Origin: DASXUG01 sp036504995
GTDB taxonomy: Bacteria; Pseudomonadota; Gammaproteobacteria; Burkholderiales; Methylophilaceae
NCBI GenBank assembly: GCA_036504995.1
Contig: DASXUG010000011.1
Location: 62,001 to 126,000, forward strand
Reading direction: 5' to 3'
Length of the DNA: 64,000 nt
Shown here: positions 1 to 9,686 of the stretch, piece after piece
Numbering within the stretch: position 1 is the first letter of the stretch
Layout of the letters: each line of letters starts with the position of its first letter
Made by a program: the position numbers and the translations under genes
The notes under the pieces: model-generated
What the model saw: only the letters and a program-made list of their open reading frames with translations
Told to the model about the DNA's origin: nothing
The model's database searches: none

Positions 1-808
1 TGAAGATCACCTAGATCGTCATGATGGTATGGACGAATATGCCTTAATTAAATCCTCCATCTTTGCTGGTAATGGTGTGCAAGTGCTGAATCGTGATGAT
101 GCATATAGCATGCGTATGGCGCTACCTGAGCGCGCACACGCCACTTTTGGTTTAAACATGACGCATGACTTGAATGATTACGCAGTTGAAATTATCAATG
201 GTCGCGTCTTGCTCAAACAAGGACGACATACCTTGTTAGCGATGGATGAACTAAAAATCTCAGGATTGCATAATGCGACAAATGTATTGGCAAGCTTGGC
301 TTTATGTCGTGCCATCGAACTTGGTTTTGCACCGATTATTCAAGCGGCAAAAGACTTCAAAGGCCTGCCTCATCGTGTTGAGTGGGTCGCAGAAATTGGA
401 GGCGTGCATTTTTATGATGACTCTAAAGGTACCAATGTAGGGGCAACTTGTGCAGCAATCGCAGGTATGCAGCAAAAGGTCGTGCTGATTGCAGGTGGTG
501 ATGGTAAAGGGCAGGATTTTTCACCGCTGGCCAAACCAGTTAAAGATAACGCCCGAGCCGTGGTGTTAATTGGCCGTGACGCATCACTCATTGAGCAAGC
601 GATACTTACAAGCCATGTGCCTATCTATCATGCACATGATATGGCTGAGGCTGTGGTAATCGGCCAAAAAATAGCGCAAACAGGTGATGCTGTCCTACTT
701 TCACCGGCCTGCGCAAGCTTTGATATGTTTAAAAACTATGTACACCGTGCGGAAGTGTTTGTTGCGGCCGTGCATCAATTAGCGCTACATAAAGTGGGGG
801 CTAACTAA
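1..808 (+). CDS. murD: UDP-N-acetylmuramoylalanine--D-glutamate ligase, C-terminal part (cut by window start)
   Basis: Cytoplasmic Mur ligase adding D-glutamate to UDP-MurNAc-L-Ala in peptidoglycan precursor synthesis. The reading frame is open from base 2, and the first residues, EDHLDRHDGM, match the central-domain stretch that follows the ATP-binding region in MurD, so the N-terminal half lies outside the window. Visible further on are the conserved HRVEW and the DDSKGTN block of the C-terminal ligase domain, then GGDGKGQDF and the terminal LLSPACASFDMFKNY typical of MurD. It is followed 2 bases later by ftsW, the usual dcw order. The internal ATG at 29 is not the real start. Confidence 0.97.
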   Translation, partial: EDHLDRHDGMDEYALIKSSIFAGNGVQVLNRDDAYSMRMALPERAHATFGLNMTHDLNDYAVEIINGRVLLKQGRHTLLAMDELKISGLHNATNVLASLALCRAIELGFAPIIQAAKDFKGLPHRVEWVAEIGGVHFYDDSKGTNVGATCAAIAGMQQKVVLIAGGDGKGQDFSPLAKPVKDNARAVVLIGRDASLIEQAILTSHVPIYHAHDMAEAVVIGQKIAQTGDAVLLSPACASFDMFKNYVHRAEVFVAAVHQLALHKVGAN

Positions 809-810
809 TT

Positions 811-1971
811 ATGTACATACTGAGTAGTCGCGACAAAATTAGTGCCCCACTTTACGATCAAGGCTTGGTATGGGTCACGCTTATATTGCTAGGGTTGGGT
901 CTGGTGATGGTGTACTCCGCCTCTATTGCTTTGGCAGAAGCAGATAAAGCAACGGGGCATCAAACCACTTACTTTTTAATACGCCAGTCAATCTTTTTGC
1001 TGATAGGCTTGGCAGCTGCGTTTGTTACATTTCAGATTCCCACCCATGTATGGCAAAAAATGGCGCCCTATTTATTTGTGCTGGGCTTGTTTTTGCTGCT
1101 GCTGGTGCTGATTCCTGGTATTGGCCGTAACGTGAATGGTAGCCGCCGCTGGCTTTCCCTATTTGTCATTAATTTGCAGCCCTCAGAGTTTATGAAGTTA
1201 TTCGCGGCGATTTATGTGGCCGATTACACCGTGCGTAAATCCTCTCATATGGACAGCATCACCAGAGGCTTTTTGCCTATGGTGGCGGTCATGCTCGTGG
1301 TTGGTTTTCTGCTATTGCGTGAGCCAGATTTTGGGGCATTCAGTGTGATAGTTGCCATTTCAATCTCGATTTTATGGCTGGGCGGGATTAACGGCAAAAT
1401 TTTTGCGGCACTCTTGGCTGTTTTACCCGTTGCGATTGTCGGTTTGATTATGAGTTCACCCTACCGTATGCAACGTGTGATCGGGTTTATGGATCCTTGG
1501 AAAGACCCGTATGGCAAAGGCTATCAGTTATCACATGCCTTAATCGCATTCGGTCGTGGCGAGTGGTTTGGCGTCGGTTTAGGCGCTAGCGTTGAGAAGT
1601 TATTGTATTTGCCAGAGGCCCATACCGACTTCTTACTAGCCGTGATTGCGGAAGAGCTGGGCTTCGTCGGCGTGATTGTCGTCGTCGGTTTATTTGCCTG
1701 GATAGTATTCAGATCATTCGGTATCGCCAAAGAAGCCATCAACAACGAGCGTTACTTCTCAGCCTTATTGGCACAAGGGATAGGTGTGTGGATGGGTGCA
1801 CAAGGCATTATCAATATGGGCGTCAATATGGGTCTGCTACCAACCAAGGGTTTGACCCTGCCACTACTTTCATTTGGCGGTAGCGGCATTTTGGCAAATT
1901 GTATTGCAATCGCCGTGGTGTTGCGTATTGATTACGAGAACAGACGCTTACAAAAGGGGCTGCCAGCATGA
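811..1971 (+). CDS. ftsW: Lipid II polymerase / SEDS division protein FtsW
   Basis: Integral membrane glycosyltransferase of the SEDS family that polymerises lipid II at the septum with its partner PBP (FtsI, outside the window). The 386-residue protein has about ten hydrophobic segments, a hallmark VMVYSAS in the first segment, the LQPSEFMKL loop near residue 120, and the C-terminal GLLPTKGLTLPLLSFGGSG signature. It starts 2 bases after the murD stop and its last codons overlap the murG start by 4 bases, so it is cotranscribed and probably translationally coupled. Length is normal for the family. Confidence 0.97.
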   Translation: MYILSSRDKISAPLYDQGLVWVTLILLGLGLVMVYSASIALAEADKATGHQTTYFLIRQSIFLLIGLAAAFVTFQIPTHVWQKMAPYLFVLGLFLLLLVLIPGIGRNVNGSRRWLSLFVINLQPSEFMKLFAAIYVADYTVRKSSHMDSITRGFLPMVAVMLVVGFLLLREPDFGAFSVIVAISISILWLGGINGKIFAALLAVLPVAIVGLIMSSPYRMQRVIGFMDPWKDPYGKGYQLSHALIAFGRGEWFGVGLGASVEKLLYLPEAHTDFLLAVIAEELGFVGVIVVVGLFAWIVFRSFGIAKEAINNERYFSALLAQGIGVWMGAQGIINMGVNMGLLPTKGLTLPLLSFGGSGILANCIAIAVVLRIDYENRRLQKGLPA

Positions 1972-3047
1972 GTAAAACCCTTTTAATCATGGCAGCAGGC
2001 ACGGGTGGACATGTGATTCCAGGGTTAGCTGTGGCCGACCTGATGCGCGAACGTGGCTGGCAAGTGCATTGGTTAGGCACTACGCATGGCATGGAAAACA
2101 AGCTGGTGCCACCTAAAGGTTTTGCCATGACCACGCTGAGTTTCTCTGGGTTACGCGGCAAAGGTTTGATGCATAGCGTGACAGGTGTTTTTAAATTAGT
2201 TGCTGCCACTTTTAAAGCTTGGTGTGTGATTGGCAAGTTGGCGCCAAAGGTAATTTTGGGCATGGGCGGCTATGTCACCGTGCCTGGAGGCTGGGCGGCT
2301 AAAGCGCGTCATTTGCCTATGGGCTTAGTTAATGCAGATGCTGCCTTGTTGCTTTCCAATAAAGCATTAGCGTCATCCGCAACGCGTGTCATGTTTGGTT
2401 TTGATGGTGAAGAAGTTAAGCAAATGGGGGCGAAAGCACTGGTGACAGGTAATCCAGTGCGTGCAGCTATCGCTGCGCTGCCAGCACCAGAAACACGTTA
2501 TGCAGGTCGAACAGGGGCTTTGCATTTGTTAGTAGTCGGTGGCAGCTTGGGTGCGCAAGTGCTGAATACAACCTTGCCGCAAGCCTTGGCACTTTTACCT
2601 GCAGGGTTAAGACCTGTGGTGCTTCATCAATCGGGTACGCAGCATATTGAAGCTTTACGCAAAGCCTATGCCGCGGCAGGAATTGAAGCGAAAGTAGAAG
2701 CTTTTATTGAAGATATGGCGAGCGCATACGCTGAAGCAGATTTGCTGGTATGCCGCGCAGGTGCCATCACCGTGAGCGAAATTGCGGTGGCTGGTGTGGC
2801 AAGCGTATTGGTGCCATTTGTGGTCTCGACCACTTCGCATCAACGTGACAATGCTGCTTGGATGGCCGCTAACGGTGCGGCGATTCATCTGCCACAAACA
2901 GAATTGACTGCCCAATCATTAGCGAGTTTATTGCAAAACTTGAACCGTGAGAAATTATTAACAATGGCCGTTGCAGCAAGAAAATTAGCCAAGCCACAAG
3001 CGACTCAAGCCATTGCGGATGAGTTAGAGAGGATTGCGCTCAAATGA
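1968..3047 (+). CDS. murG: Undecaprenyl-PP-MurNAc-pentapeptide GlcNAc transferase
   Basis: Peripheral inner-membrane GT-B glycosyltransferase that converts lipid I to lipid II. The 359-residue protein begins with the glycine-rich loop GTGGHVIPGLAVA, has the second loop GMGGYVTVPGGWAA near residue 100, and a UDP-GlcNAc-binding region with CRAGAITVSEIAVAG and VPFVVSTTSHQRDNA. The start overlaps the ftsW stop and the stop overlaps the murC start (ATGA in both cases). Length and order match other betaproteobacterial dcw clusters. Confidence 0.97.
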   Translation: MSKTLLIMAAGTGGHVIPGLAVADLMRERGWQVHWLGTTHGMENKLVPPKGFAMTTLSFSGLRGKGLMHSVTGVFKLVAATFKAWCVIGKLAPKVILGMGGYVTVPGGWAAKARHLPMGLVNADAALLLSNKALASSATRVMFGFDGEEVKQMGAKALVTGNPVRAAIAALPAPETRYAGRTGALHLLVVGGSLGAQVLNTTLPQALALLPAGLRPVVLHQSGTQHIEALRKAYAAAGIEAKVEAFIEDMASAYAEADLLVCRAGAITVSEIAVAGVASVLVPFVVSTTSHQRDNAAWMAANGAAIHLPQTELTAQSLASLLQNLNREKLLTMAVAARKLAKPQATQAIADELERIALK

Positions 3048-4462
3048 GTTTAGACATGAAACGTGGCATGAAGCACAAAGTTAAAAATATCCACTTTGTT
3101 GGTATTGGCGGCTCGGGCATGAGCGGTATTGCCGAAGTGCTGGTAAACCTTGGCTTCAGTGTCAGTGGTTCAGATTTGGCTAACAATAGTGTGACGCAAC
3201 GGCTTAGCAAGTTAGGCGCAACGGTATATCAAGGTCACGCCTCAGCAAATGCGCATGAAGCAGATGTGGTGGTGGTTTCCAGTGCAGTGAATGAAGCTAA
3301 TCCAGAAGTCATGCATGCGCGTGAGAAGAAAATTCCAGTGGTGCCACGTGCATTGATGTTGGCTGAACTGATGCGTTTCCGTCAGGGCATTGCCATTGCG
3401 GGTACGCACGGTAAAACCACGACTACTAGCTTAATCGCCAGTATTTTGGCGGAAGCGGGAATGGATCCAACATTCGTAATCGGTGGAAAATTAGAAGCCG
3501 CGAATGCCAATGCCAAACTTGGCACAGGTGAGTATATCGTGGCTGAAGCTGATGAGTCGGATGCTTCATTCTTACACTTAACGCCCGTGATGGCTGTGGT
3601 CACCAATATTGACCAAGATCATATGGATACTTATGAGCACAGCTTTGACAAACTAAAAAGCGCGTTTGTGGAATTTTTACAGCAATTACCATTCTGGGGG
3701 ATGGCTGTGGTGTGTGTAGATGACCCGAATATTCGCGAGATTTTGCCGCGCGTGACTAAGCCAGTCATGACCTACGGTTTCAGTGAAGATGCGCGTATTC
3801 GTGCTAAAAACGTACGCGCTGAAAACGGCAAAATGCACTTTACTGCACAGCGCATTAACGGCGTAACAACCGAGTTTGAGGTGACACTAAATTTACCTGG
3901 TAACCATTACGTGCTAAATGCGCTAGCAGCCATTGCGATTGCCAGCGAATTAAACGTGCCAGATGAAGCGATTGTAAAAGCCTTAAAGGAATTTAAAGGG
4001 GTTGGTAGACGCTTTGAGCGCTACGGCGAAATTGCTGCCAAAACGGGCGGTACTTTTACCCTGATTGATGATTACGGACATCATCCCGTTGAGATGCAAG
4101 CGGTGATCGCGGCAGCACGCGGTGCGTTCCCTAATCGTCGTTTAGTACTGGCATTTCAACCGCATCGTTATACACGTACCCGCGACTGTTTTGAAGACTT
4201 CGTTAAGGTACTTTCGAGTGCGGATAGCGTTTTGCTGACTGAAGTATATTCCGCAGGTGAGGCCCCTATCGTAGCTGCTGATGGTCGCTCATTAGTGCGT
4301 TCTGTACGCGTTGCCGGCAAGGTTGAGCCGCAGTTTTTTGAAACAACGGCCGAATTACCCGAGGCGATTTTAAACACCGCAAGAGAGGGTGATGTGGTCA
4401 TCGTAATGGGCGCAGGCAATATTGGTCAAGTAGCCGCAAAAACAAAGGAGCTAGCAGCATGA
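3044..4462 (+). CDS. murC: UDP-N-acetylmuramate--L-alanine ligase
   Basis: First Mur ligase: ATP-dependent addition of L-alanine to UDP-MurNAc in the cytoplasm. The 472-residue protein shows the N-terminal nucleotide loop HFVGIGGSGMSGIAEVL (about 17-33), the P-loop GTHGKTTTT at 120-128, EADESDASF, and the C-terminal DDYGHHPVE and FQPHRYTRTR blocks. The first ATG overlaps the murG stop; two further in-frame ATGs at 3056 and 3068 could also serve, because the conserved region begins only around residue 14. The stop overlaps the start of murB. Confidence 0.97.
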   Translation: MSLDMKRGMKHKVKNIHFVGIGGSGMSGIAEVLVNLGFSVSGSDLANNSVTQRLSKLGATVYQGHASANAHEADVVVVSSAVNEANPEVMHAREKKIPVVPRALMLAELMRFRQGIAIAGTHGKTTTTSLIASILAEAGMDPTFVIGGKLEAANANAKLGTGEYIVAEADESDASFLHLTPVMAVVTNIDQDHMDTYEHSFDKLKSAFVEFLQQLPFWGMAVVCVDDPNIREILPRVTKPVMTYGFSEDARIRAKNVRAENGKMHFTAQRINGVTTEFEVTLNLPGNHYVLNALAAIAIASELNVPDEAIVKALKEFKGVGRRFERYGEIAAKTGGTFTLIDDYGHHPVEMQAVIAAARGAFPNRRLVLAFQPHRYTRTRDCFEDFVKVLSSADSVLLTEVYSAGEAPIVAADGRSLVRSVRVAGKVEPQFFETTAELPEAILNTAREGDVVIVMGAGNIGQVAAKTKELAA

Positions 4463-5349
4463 CAGTGCAAGCAGAAGCCTTAGGTGAGTTGCTGTTTGAT
4501 GAGCCACTAGCGCGCTACAACAGCTGGCGTGTGGGCGGTAATGCTGATCGCGTGTATATCCCAGCTGGATTGAATGACTTAAGCGCATTTTTAAAAAGTT
4601 TAGACGCTAATGAGTCCGTACATTTTATTGGTCTTGGATCTAACTTGCTAGTGCGCGATGGCGGTGTACGTGGCACGGTGATTGTGATGCATAACGCGTT
4701 AACGCATTTGCATATGGATGGTCATTTGATTTATGCCGAGTCAGGTGTTACTTGCGCCAAGCTGGCAAAATTTAGCGCTAAGCATGCAAAGCAAGGCGGT
4801 GAGTTCTGGGCTGGCATCCCTGGCACGGTAGGTGGCGCATTGGCGATGAATGCGGGTTGCCATGGCGGTGAAACCTGGGATTCGGTGAGCAAGGCGTTAA
4901 CGATTGATTTGTCAGGTCAGATACATGAGCGTGATGCGCAGGATTTTGTCGCTACATACCGCCATGTGGAAATGCCACGAGAAAACGAGTGGTTTGTCGG
5001 CGCTTGGTTTGCGTTAGAGGCTGGTGTGGTGGAAGAGGCAGAGCAAAAAATTAAGTTGTTACTTGCCAAACGTCTCGCCTCACAACCATTGAATATGCCC
5101 AATGCAGGGTCTACTTTCCGTAATCCAGAGGGGGATTATGCAGCACGTTTAATTGAAGCGTGCGGGCTAAAAGGACGCACGATTGGTGGCGCGCAGATAT
5201 CCGAAAAGCATGCCAATTTTATTGTGAATACTGGCAATGCAACGGCGCGTGACATTGAGCAAGTGATTGCGTTGATGCGAGATACCGTCAAGCAACAATA
5301 TGGGATTGAGTTGCAGCAAGAAGTACGTGTAATAGGTGAAGCGATATGA
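4459..5349 (+). CDS. murB: UDP-N-acetylenolpyruvoylglucosamine reductase
   Basis: FAD- and NADPH-dependent reductase that makes UDP-MurNAc. At 296 residues it is the shorter form of MurB rather than the longer E. coli type. Visible motifs are YNSWRVGGNAD, the FAD-contacting GLGSNLLVRDGGVRG, GIPGTVGGALAMNAGCHGG, the AGSTFRNPEGDYA segment carrying the catalytic serine, and GAQISEKHANFIVN with the catalytic glutamate. It overlaps murC by 4 bases and ddl by 4 bases, so the cell-wall genes form one coupled transcript. Confidence 0.97.
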   Translation: MTVQAEALGELLFDEPLARYNSWRVGGNADRVYIPAGLNDLSAFLKSLDANESVHFIGLGSNLLVRDGGVRGTVIVMHNALTHLHMDGHLIYAESGVTCAKLAKFSAKHAKQGGEFWAGIPGTVGGALAMNAGCHGGETWDSVSKALTIDLSGQIHERDAQDFVATYRHVEMPRENEWFVGAWFALEAGVVEEAEQKIKLLLAKRLASQPLNMPNAGSTFRNPEGDYAARLIEACGLKGRTIGGAQISEKHANFIVNTGNATARDIEQVIALMRDTVKQQYGIELQQEVRVIGEAI

Positions 5350-6251
5350 GTGAGTTTGGAAAAGTAGCTGTTTTGTTCGGCGGTAAATCAGGTGAGCGAG
5401 AAGTATCACTAAAGAGTGGTTCAGCTGTCTTAGCTGCATTATTGCGTCAGGGCGTTAACGCTGAAGCGTTTGATCCTGCTACGCGACCATTGCATGACTT
5501 GGAAGGTTTTGATCTGGTCATGATTTCCTTACACGGACGCTATGGTGAAGACGGCACGATACAAGGCGCGCTGGAATTATTGGGTATTCCTTACACCGGC
5601 AGTGGTGTGATGGCTTCAGCGATCGGCATGGATAAATGGCGCACCAAAATGATTTGGTCTGCCGCTGGAGTGAAAACCCCTGCCTTTGAATTGGTGGATG
5701 CAGACTCTGATTTTGCTGCGATTGAACAAACGCTTGGTTTGCCACTGTTTGTGAAGCCAGCGAATGAAGGCTCAAGCATTGGGATTAGCAAAGTTAAGCA
5801 AGCGGGCGAGTTAAAGGCGGCTTATGAGCTAGCAGCACAGTCAGACCCACTGGTGATTGCAGAGCAGTTTGTGGGTGGTGGTGAATATACCGTGGGTATT
5901 TTGGGTGATCGTGCATTGCCCATCGTGCGTATCGTACCAGCCAATGAATTTTATGATTATGAAGCCAAGTATTTGCGTGATGACACGCAGTATTTATGCC
6001 CTTGCGGGTTGTCCGCAGAAAAAGAAGCACAAATTCAGGCAGAGGCCTTACAAGCGTTCCGCACCATCGGCGGACAAGGTTGGGGGCGAGTAGATTTTTT
6101 GATGGATGAGCAAGGTCAGCACTACTTTTTAGAAGTGAACACCAGTCCAGGCATGACCGATCACAGCTTGGTGCCGATGTCGGCTAAGGCCGCAGGCATT
6201 AGTTTTGATAAGTTGGTCATCAAAATATTGGAGCTTGCCCATGTGGGATAA
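5346..6251 (+). CDS. ddl: D-alanine--D-alanine ligase
   Basis: ATP-grasp ligase producing the D-Ala-D-Ala dipeptide of peptidoglycan. The 301-residue protein shows VLFGGKSGEREVSLKSG at the N-terminus, SLHGRYGEDGTIQGALE, the ATP-grasp loop VKPANEGSSIGISKV, and the metal/substrate block FLEVNTSPGMTDHSLVP near the C-terminus. Position between murB and ftsQ makes it the DdlB type. Its end overlaps ftsQ by about 11 bases if ftsQ starts at 6241. Confidence 0.97.
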   Translation: MSEFGKVAVLFGGKSGEREVSLKSGSAVLAALLRQGVNAEAFDPATRPLHDLEGFDLVMISLHGRYGEDGTIQGALELLGIPYTGSGVMASAIGMDKWRTKMIWSAAGVKTPAFELVDADSDFAAIEQTLGLPLFVKPANEGSSIGISKVKQAGELKAAYELAAQSDPLVIAEQFVGGGEYTVGILGDRALPIVRIVPANEFYDYEAKYLRDDTQYLCPCGLSAEKEAQIQAEALQAFRTIGGQGWGRVDFLMDEQGQHYFLEVNTSPGMTDHSLVPMSAKAAGISFDKLVIKILELAHVG

Positions 6252-7023
6252 ACCACACGCGCTGAACTGGATTGCAAGTGGTTTGTTTGCACTTGCTTTC
6301 GTGATGTTTATGTACGGTGCGATATTTGTAGTGGTGCATTTGCCGATTTTTCCACTGCGTGAAATTCGCGTAGAAGGGCAATTGGCACACGTGACGAGAG
6401 AGCAGGTAAAGCTCATTTCTTCACGTTATATCCACGGTAATTTTTTTACTTTGGATTTGGAGAAAACGCGTGATGCTTTTCAAAAGCTACCTTGGGCACG
6501 CAACGTGAGTGTGAGAAGGCGTTGGCCCGATCAGTTGCAGGTGGTGATTGAGGAGCATAGAGAGTTGGCGCGCTGGGGCAGTATTGCCATGGTGAATACG
6601 TATGGAGAGTTATTTCATGCCGCCTCAGATACAGATTTACCTGTGTTCTATGGCCCAGGCGATGGAGTACATGAAGTGGCCGAGCATTTTGGTAGTTTCA
6701 ATCAAGCATTGTTAGGCACCAGCATGAAAGTAAACCAGTTGACCTTGACGCCTAGGCGTTCGTGGGAAATTAAAACCAATACTGGTTTGGTGATGGCGGT
6801 GGGACGTGAACAGATGGAAGCAAGAATTGCTAAATTTACGAGTGTTTATGACAAAACCATCGCAAGTTTTGGCAACCGCGTTAAATACGTGGATTTACGT
6901 TACCCAAACGGTTTTGCGGTACGTCGTCCCAAGCAAGAAAACGTGCTGCCAAGTACTGGCGTACCGAGTAAAGATAAGTCTTTGTTGGATAAAACCAATT
7001 TGGCAAAACCACACGCGGCTTAA
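6241..7023 (+). CDS. ftsQ: Cell division protein FtsQ
   Basis: Bitopic inner-membrane divisome protein linking early and late division proteins. A single hydrophobic segment (about residues 10-34) is followed by a POTRA domain starting FPLREIRVEGQLAHVT and by the region LPWARNVSVRRRWPDQL. I chose the ATG at 6241, giving 260 residues beginning MWDKPHALNW. It has a GGAG about 8 bases upstream and gives a normal short cytoplasmic tail; an in-frame start at 6205 would overlap ddl by 47 bases. It is followed by ftsA after a 65-base gap. Confidence 0.93.
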   Translation: MWDKPHALNWIASGLFALAFVMFMYGAIFVVVHLPIFPLREIRVEGQLAHVTREQVKLISSRYIHGNFFTLDLEKTRDAFQKLPWARNVSVRRRWPDQLQVVIEEHRELARWGSIAMVNTYGELFHAASDTDLPVFYGPGDGVHEVAEHFGSFNQALLGTSMKVNQLTLTPRRSWEIKTNTGLVMAVGREQMEARIAKFTSVYDKTIASFGNRVKYVDLRYPNGFAVRRPKQENVLPSTGVPSKDKSLLDKTNLAKPHAA

Positions 7024-7088
7024 TGCATGAGAACACATTAAGCACTAGTAGAGATAAAAAGTAGGAATAAGCAATATGGGAGAGATTA

Positions 7089-8327
7089 ATGAGTAGGGCT
7101 AAAGAAGATAAAAATCTCGTAATAGGTTTGGATATTGGCACATCGAAAATTGTGGCCATCGTGGCGGAGTTGTTACCTGAGGGTACGTTAAACGTCATTG
7201 GCTTAGGGCAACATGTGTCGCGCGGCTTGAAAAAAGGCGTTGTGGTGAATATTGATTCAACTGTTAACGCGATTCAACGTGCGATTGAAGAAGCCGAGCT
7301 GATGGCCGATTGCAAAATTAAATCGGTCTATACAGGCATTGCTGGCAGTCATGTGAAGAGTTTGAATTCACACGGTATGGTCAAAATTAAAGACGCTGAA
7401 GTATCACAAACTGACGTAGACAAAGTGGTCGATACAGCACGCGCCATTTCACTGCCAGGCGATCAGCAAATTCTGCATATCCTCACGCAAGAGTTCATCA
7501 TTGATGGGCAAGAAGATGTACGCGAGCCACTAGGCATGAGCGGCATGAAGCTTGAAGTCAAAGTGCATATTGTGACAGGCGCAGTCGCCGCTGCACAAAA
7601 TATTATTAAGTGTATTAAACGCTGCGGATTAGAAGTGTCAGATTTGATTCTTCAGCCACTAGCTTCTAGCACTGCGGTATTGACCGAGGATGAAAAAGAG
7701 CTTGGCGTTTGCTTAGTGGATATTGGCGGTGGCACTACGGATATTGCGGTATTTAAAAATGGCGCGATTCGCCATACCGCAGTGGTGCCAATTGCGGGTG
7801 ACCAAATGACCAATGATATTGCCGTAGCTTTCCGTACCCCAACACAATCAGCAGAAGATATTAAAGTGAAGCATGGTTGTGCGTTGCGCCAGTTGGCAGA
7901 TCCACGTGAAATTGTAGAAGTACCAGGTGTGGATGGGCGCGAGCCTCGCCAGCTCTCCGTGCAGACATTGGCAGAAGTGATTGAGCCACGTGTGGTTGAG
8001 TTATATGAGTTTGTATTAGGTGAGTTACGTCGCAGTGGCATGGAAGAAATGATTGCTTCAGGCATCGTTATCACAGGCGGTTCAGCCATGATGCGCGGCA
8101 TGATAGAGCTGGGTGAAGAGATCTTCCATATGCCGGTACGCATGGGTTTGCCGCGCTATGTGGGCGGTTTATCGGAAGTGGTGAGCAACCCACGTTATGC
8201 AACAGGCGTGGGCTTGGTGCTGATGGGTAAACAACAGTTGGAAAAACACTTGCAAGGACAAATGGATTCAAGCTCCCTCGGGCGGATTTTTGACAAGATG
8301 AAAAGTTGGTTCCAAGGTAATTTTTAG
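7089..8327 (+). CDS. ftsA: Cell division actin-like ATPase FtsA
   Basis: Actin-fold ATPase that tethers FtsZ to the membrane and recruits later divisome proteins. The 412-residue protein shows the phosphate-1 motif VIGLDIGTSKIVAIVAE, phosphate-2 CLVDIGGGTTDIAVF, and the adenosine motif GIVITGGSAMMRGM. It ends in a short amphipathic, positively charged helix (FDKMKSWFQGNF) that fits the membrane-targeting sequence. It lies between ftsQ and ftsZ. Confidence 0.97.
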   Translation: MSRAKEDKNLVIGLDIGTSKIVAIVAELLPEGTLNVIGLGQHVSRGLKKGVVVNIDSTVNAIQRAIEEAELMADCKIKSVYTGIAGSHVKSLNSHGMVKIKDAEVSQTDVDKVVDTARAISLPGDQQILHILTQEFIIDGQEDVREPLGMSGMKLEVKVHIVTGAVAAAQNIIKCIKRCGLEVSDLILQPLASSTAVLTEDEKELGVCLVDIGGGTTDIAVFKNGAIRHTAVVPIAGDQMTNDIAVAFRTPTQSAEDIKVKHGCALRQLADPREIVEVPGVDGREPRQLSVQTLAEVIEPRVVELYEFVLGELRRSGMEEMIASGIVITGGSAMMRGMIELGEEIFHMPVRMGLPRYVGGLSEVVSNPRYATGVGLVLMGKQQLEKHLQGQMDSSSLGRIFDKMKSWFQGNF

Positions 8328-8386
8328 AAGTAAGGATGTTTAGTAGTAGGTAGTACATGTAGTAGGAAATACAAGGGGTGTAGTTT

Positions 8387-8412
8387 TTTTAGGCAGATGT
8401 TTTAGGCAGATG
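8387..8412 (+). repeat. Perfect 13-base tandem duplication in the ftsZ leader
   Basis: TTTTAGGCAGATG occurs twice head to tail at 8387-8399 and 8400-8412. The second copy ends 20 bases before the ftsZ start codon, just upstream of the AAGGAG ribosome site. The same 105-base ftsA-ftsZ gap also holds GTAGTAGG at 8343-8350 and 8359-8366. The duplication is seen directly; any effect on ftsZ translation or transcription is inference. Confidence 0.8.
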
Positions 8413-8432
8413 TAGTAAACAAGGAGAAAAAA

Positions 8433-9617
8433 ATGTTTGAAATTATGGATAGAGACGTACAAGAAGCTGTAATTAAAGTAATCGGCGTGGGTGGTTGTGG
8501 TGGTAACGCGGTTGCACACATGATCGAGAAAAATGTGGGTGGCGTGGAATTTATTTGCGCCAATACCGATATGCAGGCGCTTAAAAAGAGCCAAGCCAGA
8601 ACAGTCATTCAAATCGGTACAGATATTACCAAGGGCTTAGGTGCAGGTGCGCGTCCAGAAATTGGTCGTGAAGCAGCGCTAGAAGACCGTGACCGTATCG
8701 CTGAAATTATCGACGGTGCTGATATGCTGTTTATCACTGCAGGGATGGGTGGCGGTACTGGCACAGGGGCAGCGCCTATCATTGCAGAAGTTGCCAAAGA
8801 AATGGGTATTCTGACTGTTGCCGTGGTGACCAAGCCTTTCTCATTTGAAGGTAAACGTACCAAAATCGCACAAGAGGGCTTAGAGGAACTTTCACGTCAT
8901 GTGGACTCTCTTATCGTTATCCCTAATGAAAAATTAATGGAAGTATTAGGCGAGGATGTACCATTCTTAGCCGCTTTCCAAGCAGCCAATGACGTACTAC
9001 ACAGCGCAGTCTCTGGCATTGCAGAAATCATTAACTGCCCAGGCCTAGTCAACGTTGACTTTGCTGACGTACGCACCGTAATGTCAGAAATGGGTATGGC
9101 GATGATGGGTTCAGCGCTTGCAACCGGTCCAGATCGTGCGCGTTTAGCGGCAGAGCAAGCGGTAGCCAGCCCATTGTTAGAAGATGTCAACCTAGCTAAT
9201 GCGCGCGGCGTTTTAGTAAACATCACCGCTAGCAGCTCTTTCAAAATGAAAGAATACTATGATGTGATGAACACCATTAAAGCATTCACTGCGGATGATG
9301 CGACGGTAATTGTGGGCAATGTGTTTGACGAGTCTATCGGTGACGGTTTACGTGTAACGATGGTTGCAACAGGTTTAAATGGGGTGGCAGGCCGCCGCCA
9401 ACAAAAACCAGAACTCAAAATCATGACACAATTGCGTGACGGTACAACTAACCAACCGATTTATAGTCATGCAGCACCAGCGATGGCTACAACGGCTGAT
9501 GACGACGCTCCAGCGGTATTTAGCAGCAACGGTCGTCGCGCACAGGTCGATGCAATGAAGAATGCGGGTATGGAAGAGTTTGATATTCCTGCATTTTTGC
9601 GTAAACAAGCAGACTAA
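8433..9617 (+). CDS. ftsZ: Cell division tubulin homologue FtsZ
   Basis: GTPase that polymerises into the cytokinetic Z ring. The 394-residue protein has the nucleotide loop IGVGGCGGNAVAHM (about 17-30), the tubulin signature GGGTGTG at 106-112, and a variable linker from about residue 320. It ends with the conserved C-terminal peptide EEFDIPAFLRKQAD that binds FtsA and ZipA-like partners. An AAGGAG lies 8-9 bases upstream of the ATG. It has its own 105-base leader with repeats. Confidence 0.98.
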   Translation: MFEIMDRDVQEAVIKVIGVGGCGGNAVAHMIEKNVGGVEFICANTDMQALKKSQARTVIQIGTDITKGLGAGARPEIGREAALEDRDRIAEIIDGADMLFITAGMGGGTGTGAAPIIAEVAKEMGILTVAVVTKPFSFEGKRTKIAQEGLEELSRHVDSLIVIPNEKLMEVLGEDVPFLAAFQAANDVLHSAVSGIAEIINCPGLVNVDFADVRTVMSEMGMAMMGSALATGPDRARLAAEQAVASPLLEDVNLANARGVLVNITASSSFKMKEYYDVMNTIKAFTADDATVIVGNVFDESIGDGLRVTMVATGLNGVAGRRQQKPELKIMTQLRDGTTNQPIYSHAAPAMATTADDDAPAVFSSNGRRAQVDAMKNAGMEEFDIPAFLRKQAD

Positions 9618-9686
9618 GAGTCTGTAAGTTTTATGATAGTAGCGAGGCTGGTAAAACAGAAAGCCAAGCAGTGAAAGCGGTGTTTA

